Source: an uncultured Oscillospiraceae bacterium (GTDB lineage: Bacteria > Bacillota > Clostridia > Oscillospirales > Oscillospiraceae). Taken from it: a stretch of DNA of 61,524 nucleotides. The notes beneath the pieces are model-generated. The model did no database searches. It was not told the origin of the DNA and saw nothing but the letters and a program-made list of their open reading frames with translations. Made by a program: the position numbers and the translations under genes. Location of the stretch: positions 1 to 61,524 of the forward strand of contig CAJTLI010000006.1 of NCBI GenBank assembly GCA_910577525.1, given 5' to 3'. This document shows, one piece after another, positions 59,203 to 61,524 of this stretch. How positions within the stretch are numbered: position 1 is the stretch's first letter; each line of letters begins with the position of its first letter.

Positions 59203-59264
59203 GAGCCGGACAGCCCGGTGCGGCCCCGCCCCTTTTGGGGGGAGAGGTCGGGGCTGCCCGGCTC
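59203..59264 (-). repeat. long hairpin between the permease-like and glpA-like genes
   Basis: GAGCCGGACAGCCC (59203-59216) with GGGCTGCCCGGCTC (59251-59264), one mismatch. No T-run on the minus strand. It may lower read-through between the two genes, or be an RNA processing site. Confidence 0.6.
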
Positions 59265-59364
59265 ACAGCTTACTCAATCACTCTGCGTGAGAGACCAGGG
59301 GGAGTATGTACCCCGCACGGGGCCTTTTACAGAGAAACGGCGATCTCCTGACGTTCTTCTCCTC

Positions 59365-60288
59365 TTAGTGGATGAGGACGGCGGCCAGAATGCTGTTGAC
59401 GATGGTCAGCAGGAAGATGGTGAAGGCCGGGGGATCGATGTGGCTGTCGTTGTAGCTGTTGAAGGTGTTGCCGAAGAAGTTGCCCAGGATGGAGCCGGCC
59501 ACGCCGAACACGATGCCCAGCAGGCAGCCGTACAGGCCGAAGGCCTTGTAGCCGGTGACAGCGCCCAGAGCGGCGGGCAGGAAGATGTGGTGGGTGCCGG
59601 GAACGCCGGTGCCGGCCACGGTGAAGACCAGGGTCATGGCGGCAAAGCCGAAGCACACCACGGGGAAAGCGCCCAGAGCGGCGTCCAGATTGATCACGGA
59701 GTTCTCCGCGCTGGCGGCCTCCACGATCATAGCAGCGGTGCCGCTGACCACGATGCCGATGCCCAGGCCCATCATGGCCTCCTGCGGCACGTTAGTCAGG
59801 TACTTGCGCGGGCCGGAGCCGGTGTACTTGCCGGTGAGGCCGGTCTCGCCGAAGATCAGGCGGGCCGCGATGCCCAGGATAACCACGGTGATTCCGGGCA
59901 AGTCGGTGCCGAACATGCCGCCGCCCAGCGGGGTCATGCCGATGAGCTGGGAGATGACGTAGCCGATGGCGCCGAACACGCCGCCCACCACCAGCACGTC
60001 GGGAGCGCTCAGGCTGTACAGCGGAGTGACCAGGTCGGCGCCGTCCTTCAGCTTGCCCACCTTACGGGCGTAGGCCGCAGCGGCCACGCCGCCGGCAAAG
60101 GCCACCTGGGGACCCACGAAGGAACTGAAGGCCATGACGCCCACGGCGATGTCGCCGGAGACGCCCGCGGCGGTGATCAGGTTGCCCACCAGAGCCAGAA
60201 CGCCAGTCATAATGAACGCGGGGACCGCGCCCACATACGCGCCCAAAACGCCGCCGCCAAACGCGGCAATGATAGCGAGAATACTCAT
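59365..60288 (-). CDS. membrane protein of unknown function in the glycerol cluster
   Basis: 307 residues with about nine to ten membrane helices, rich in Gly and Ala. No MIP/GlpF NPA motifs and no GlpT-type features are visible, so it is neither a known glycerol facilitator nor the known phosphate antiporter. Conserved-looking loops are VSGDIAVGVMAFSSFVGPQV and SYNDSHIDPPAFTIFLLT. It stands directly after glycerol kinase and before the dehydrogenase, where a transporter is usually encoded, so import of glycerol is a reasonable guess only. GAGGAGGG precedes the ATG. Confidence 0.75.
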   Translation of the reverse strand: MSILAIIAAFGGGVLGAYVGAVPAFIMTGVLALVGNLITAAGVSGDIAVGVMAFSSFVGPQVAFAGGVAAAAYARKVGKLKDGADLVTPLYSLSAPDVLVVGGVFGAIGYVISQLIGMTPLGGGMFGTDLPGITVVILGIAARLIFGETGLTGKYTGSGPRKYLTNVPQEAMMGLGIGIVVSGTAAMIVEAASAENSVINLDAALGAFPVVCFGFAAMTLVFTVAGTGVPGTHHIFLPAALGAVTGYKAFGLYGCLLGIVFGVAGSILGNFFGNTFNSYNDSHIDPPAFTIFLLTIVNSILAAVLIH

Positions 60289-60404
60289 GAAAAAACCCTC
60301 CTCTTTTATTCTCTATCCCGGAGCGGGCCGCGGGGGCCCGCCCCAGGGGACAGATGCGGAAAACAAACCGGACTGACGGCGGCTGCGCCGCCCAGGGCTA
60401 AGAA

Positions 60405-61524
60405 TCAGTCCTTGGCCCAGCCGTAGGAGCACTTGACGGCCTTGCTCCAGCCCTTGCAGCGCTCGGCGCGCTCGGCGTCGGAGATGGCGGGCGCGAAGGT
60501 GCGGTCGATGGCCCAGTTCTTGATGACGTCTTCCTTGCTGGACCAGTAGCCCACGGCCAGGCCGGCCAGGTAGGCCGCGCCCATGGCGGTGGTCTCCACG
60601 CACATCGGGCGGTTGACGGGAGCGCCGCTGATGTCGGCCTGCATCTGCATCAGCAGGTTGTTGGCGGAGGCGCCGCCGTCCACCTTCAGGGCGGCCAGAT
60701 TCACGCCGGAGTCGGCCTTCATGGCCTGGAGCACGTCGTTGACCTGATAGGCCATGGACTCCAGGGTGGCGCGGATGATGTGGTACTTGTTCACGCCGCG
60801 GGTGATGCCCACGATGGTGCCGCGGGCGTACTGATCCCAGTGGGGCGCGCCCAGACCGGTGAAGGCGGGAACCACATAGCAGCCGTTGGTGTCCTTGACC
60901 TTGCGGGCCATGTACTCGGAGTCGGGGGAGGAGTCCACCATGCGCATCTCGTCGCGCAGCCACTGGATGGAGGCGCCGGCCACGAAGATGGAGCCCTCAA
61001 GGGCGTACTCGACCTTGCCGTCCAGGCCCCAGGCGATGGTGGTGACCAGGCCGTTGCTGGAGAACACGGGCTTCTCGCCCACGTTCATCAGCAGGAAGCA
61101 GCCGGTGCCGTAGGTGTTCTTGGCCTCGCCGGGGGTGAAGCAGGTCTGGCCGAACAGAGCGGCCTGCTGGTCGCCGGCCGCGCCGCCGATCTTGATGGGG
61201 CCGCCGAAGAACTGAGGATCAGCCTCGCCGTACACGCAGCTGGAGGGCTTGGCCTCGGGCAGCATGGACTTGGGGATGTTCAGCTCGGCCAAGATCTCGT
61301 CGTCCCACTCCAGGGTGTTGATGTTGAACAGCATGGTGCGGGAGGCGTTGGAATAGTCGGTGACATGGACGCGGCCCTTGGTCAGCTTCCAGATCAGCCA
61401 GGTCTCCACGGTGCCAAAGAGCAGCTCGCCGCGCTCGGCCTTCTCCCGGGCGCCGGGCACGTTCTCCAGCAGCCAGCGGACCTTGGTGCCGGAGAAGTGA
61501 CACATCCGCGCACTGACGGAATAG
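60405..61524 (-). CDS. glpK: glycerol kinase, partial (right edge)
   Basis: The reading frame is open to the window edge; at least 366 residues of the C-terminal part are present of about 500. GELLFGTVETWLIWKLTKGRVHVTDYSNASRTMLFNI, GAAGDQQAALFGQ, AWGLDGKVEYALEGSIFVAG and KVDGGASANNLLMQ are glycerol kinase blocks (FGGY family). It phosphorylates glycerol to glycerol 3-phosphate with ATP. The last about 20 bases before the edge do not match the residues expected before FSGTK (normally DxY), so the extreme N-terminal side is doubtful. Confidence 0.93.
   Translation of the reverse strand, partial: YSVSARMCHFSGTKVRWLLENVPGAREKAERGELLFGTVETWLIWKLTKGRVHVTDYSNASRTMLFNINTLEWDDEILAELNIPKSMLPEAKPSSCVYGEADPQFFGGPIKIGGAAGDQQAALFGQTCFTPGEAKNTYGTGCFLLMNVGEKPVFSSNGLVTTIAWGLDGKVEYALEGSIFVAGASIQWLRDEMRMVDSSPDSEYMARKVKDTNGCYVVPAFTGLGAPHWDQYARGTIVGITRGVNKYHIIRATLESMAYQVNDVLQAMKADSGVNLAALKVDGGASANNLLMQMQADISGAPVNRPMCVETTAMGAAYLAGLAVGYWSSKEDVIKNWAIDRTFAPAISDAERAERCKGWSKAVKCSYGWAKD

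Overview
The window reads as chromosomal DNA from a GC-rich, anaerobic, low-complexity-envelope Firmicute, most likely a gut clostridium of the Oscillospiraceae type (Flavonifractor, Lawsonibacter or Intestinimonas-like). The basis is: RNase J, GdpP, LCP protein, class B sortase, YlmH, DUF896 and PadR/HAAS proteins (Firmicutes); rubrerythrin and iron-sulfur oxidoreductases (anaerobe); a V/A-type ATPase operon; and the gene order gdpP-rplI-dnaB followed by tilS-hpt-ftsH. Genus assignment is inference from sequence style, not from a search.

Layout. 1-969: an ECF-type substrate-binding membrane protein behind a promoter, a folded leader and an intrinsic terminator, so probably under attenuation control. 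980-15981 (minus): an exopolysaccharide/capsule operon, read from 15981 downwards: chain-length protein and BY-kinase, sortase B and its probable substrate, LCP ligase, VanZ, initiating sugar transferase, several glycosyltransferases, polymerase, flippase, an FrhB-like iron-sulfur protein and a pyruvyl-transferase-family protein. 16633-19150 (plus): RNase J, a DUF2752 protein and a TM2 protein. 19216-28158 (minus): a complete V/A-ATPase operon whose rotor subunit carries the residues known from sodium-binding rings. 28639-42289 (plus): gdpP, rplI, dnaB, tilS, hpt, ftsH, lepB, a membrane protein, metG, a lipoprotein, tatD and a cold-shock gene. 42596-45398 (minus): HtrA protease and an AI-2E-family permease; 45545-49535 (plus): ABC exporter, rubrerythrin, NUDIX, YlmH, DUF896. 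49591-50415 (minus): Mrp ATPase; 50603-55253 (plus): PadR, a HAAS/DUF4097 fusion, PspC, oligoendopeptidase F. 55297-61524 (minus): HIT protein, then a glycerol catabolism cluster (DUF1667, two FAD oxidoreductases, an unassigned membrane protein, glycerol kinase cut by the right edge).

The most unusual content lies between genes. (i) A family of interspersed intergenic elements (copies near 16414, 31257, 34718, 53089 and a decayed one at 30632) shares a 5' module and a 3' module around a central stem whose sequence differs from copy to copy while base pairing is kept; all copies point the same way as the flanking genes. (ii) A 183-base region at 55782-55964 consists almost entirely of perfect hairpins arranged as two 85-base multi-branched domains. 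(iii) A 160-base MITE-like element with 12-base terminal repeats and a TTTA duplication sits in the ATPase operon leader. (iv) A palindromic insertion lies in frame inside ylmH. (v) Leaders of the ECF gene and the cold-shock gene contain terminators between promoter and start codon.

No tRNA, rRNA, CRISPR array, prophage or intact transposase gene was seen. All functional names rest on recognised motifs and gene order; no database search was possible.
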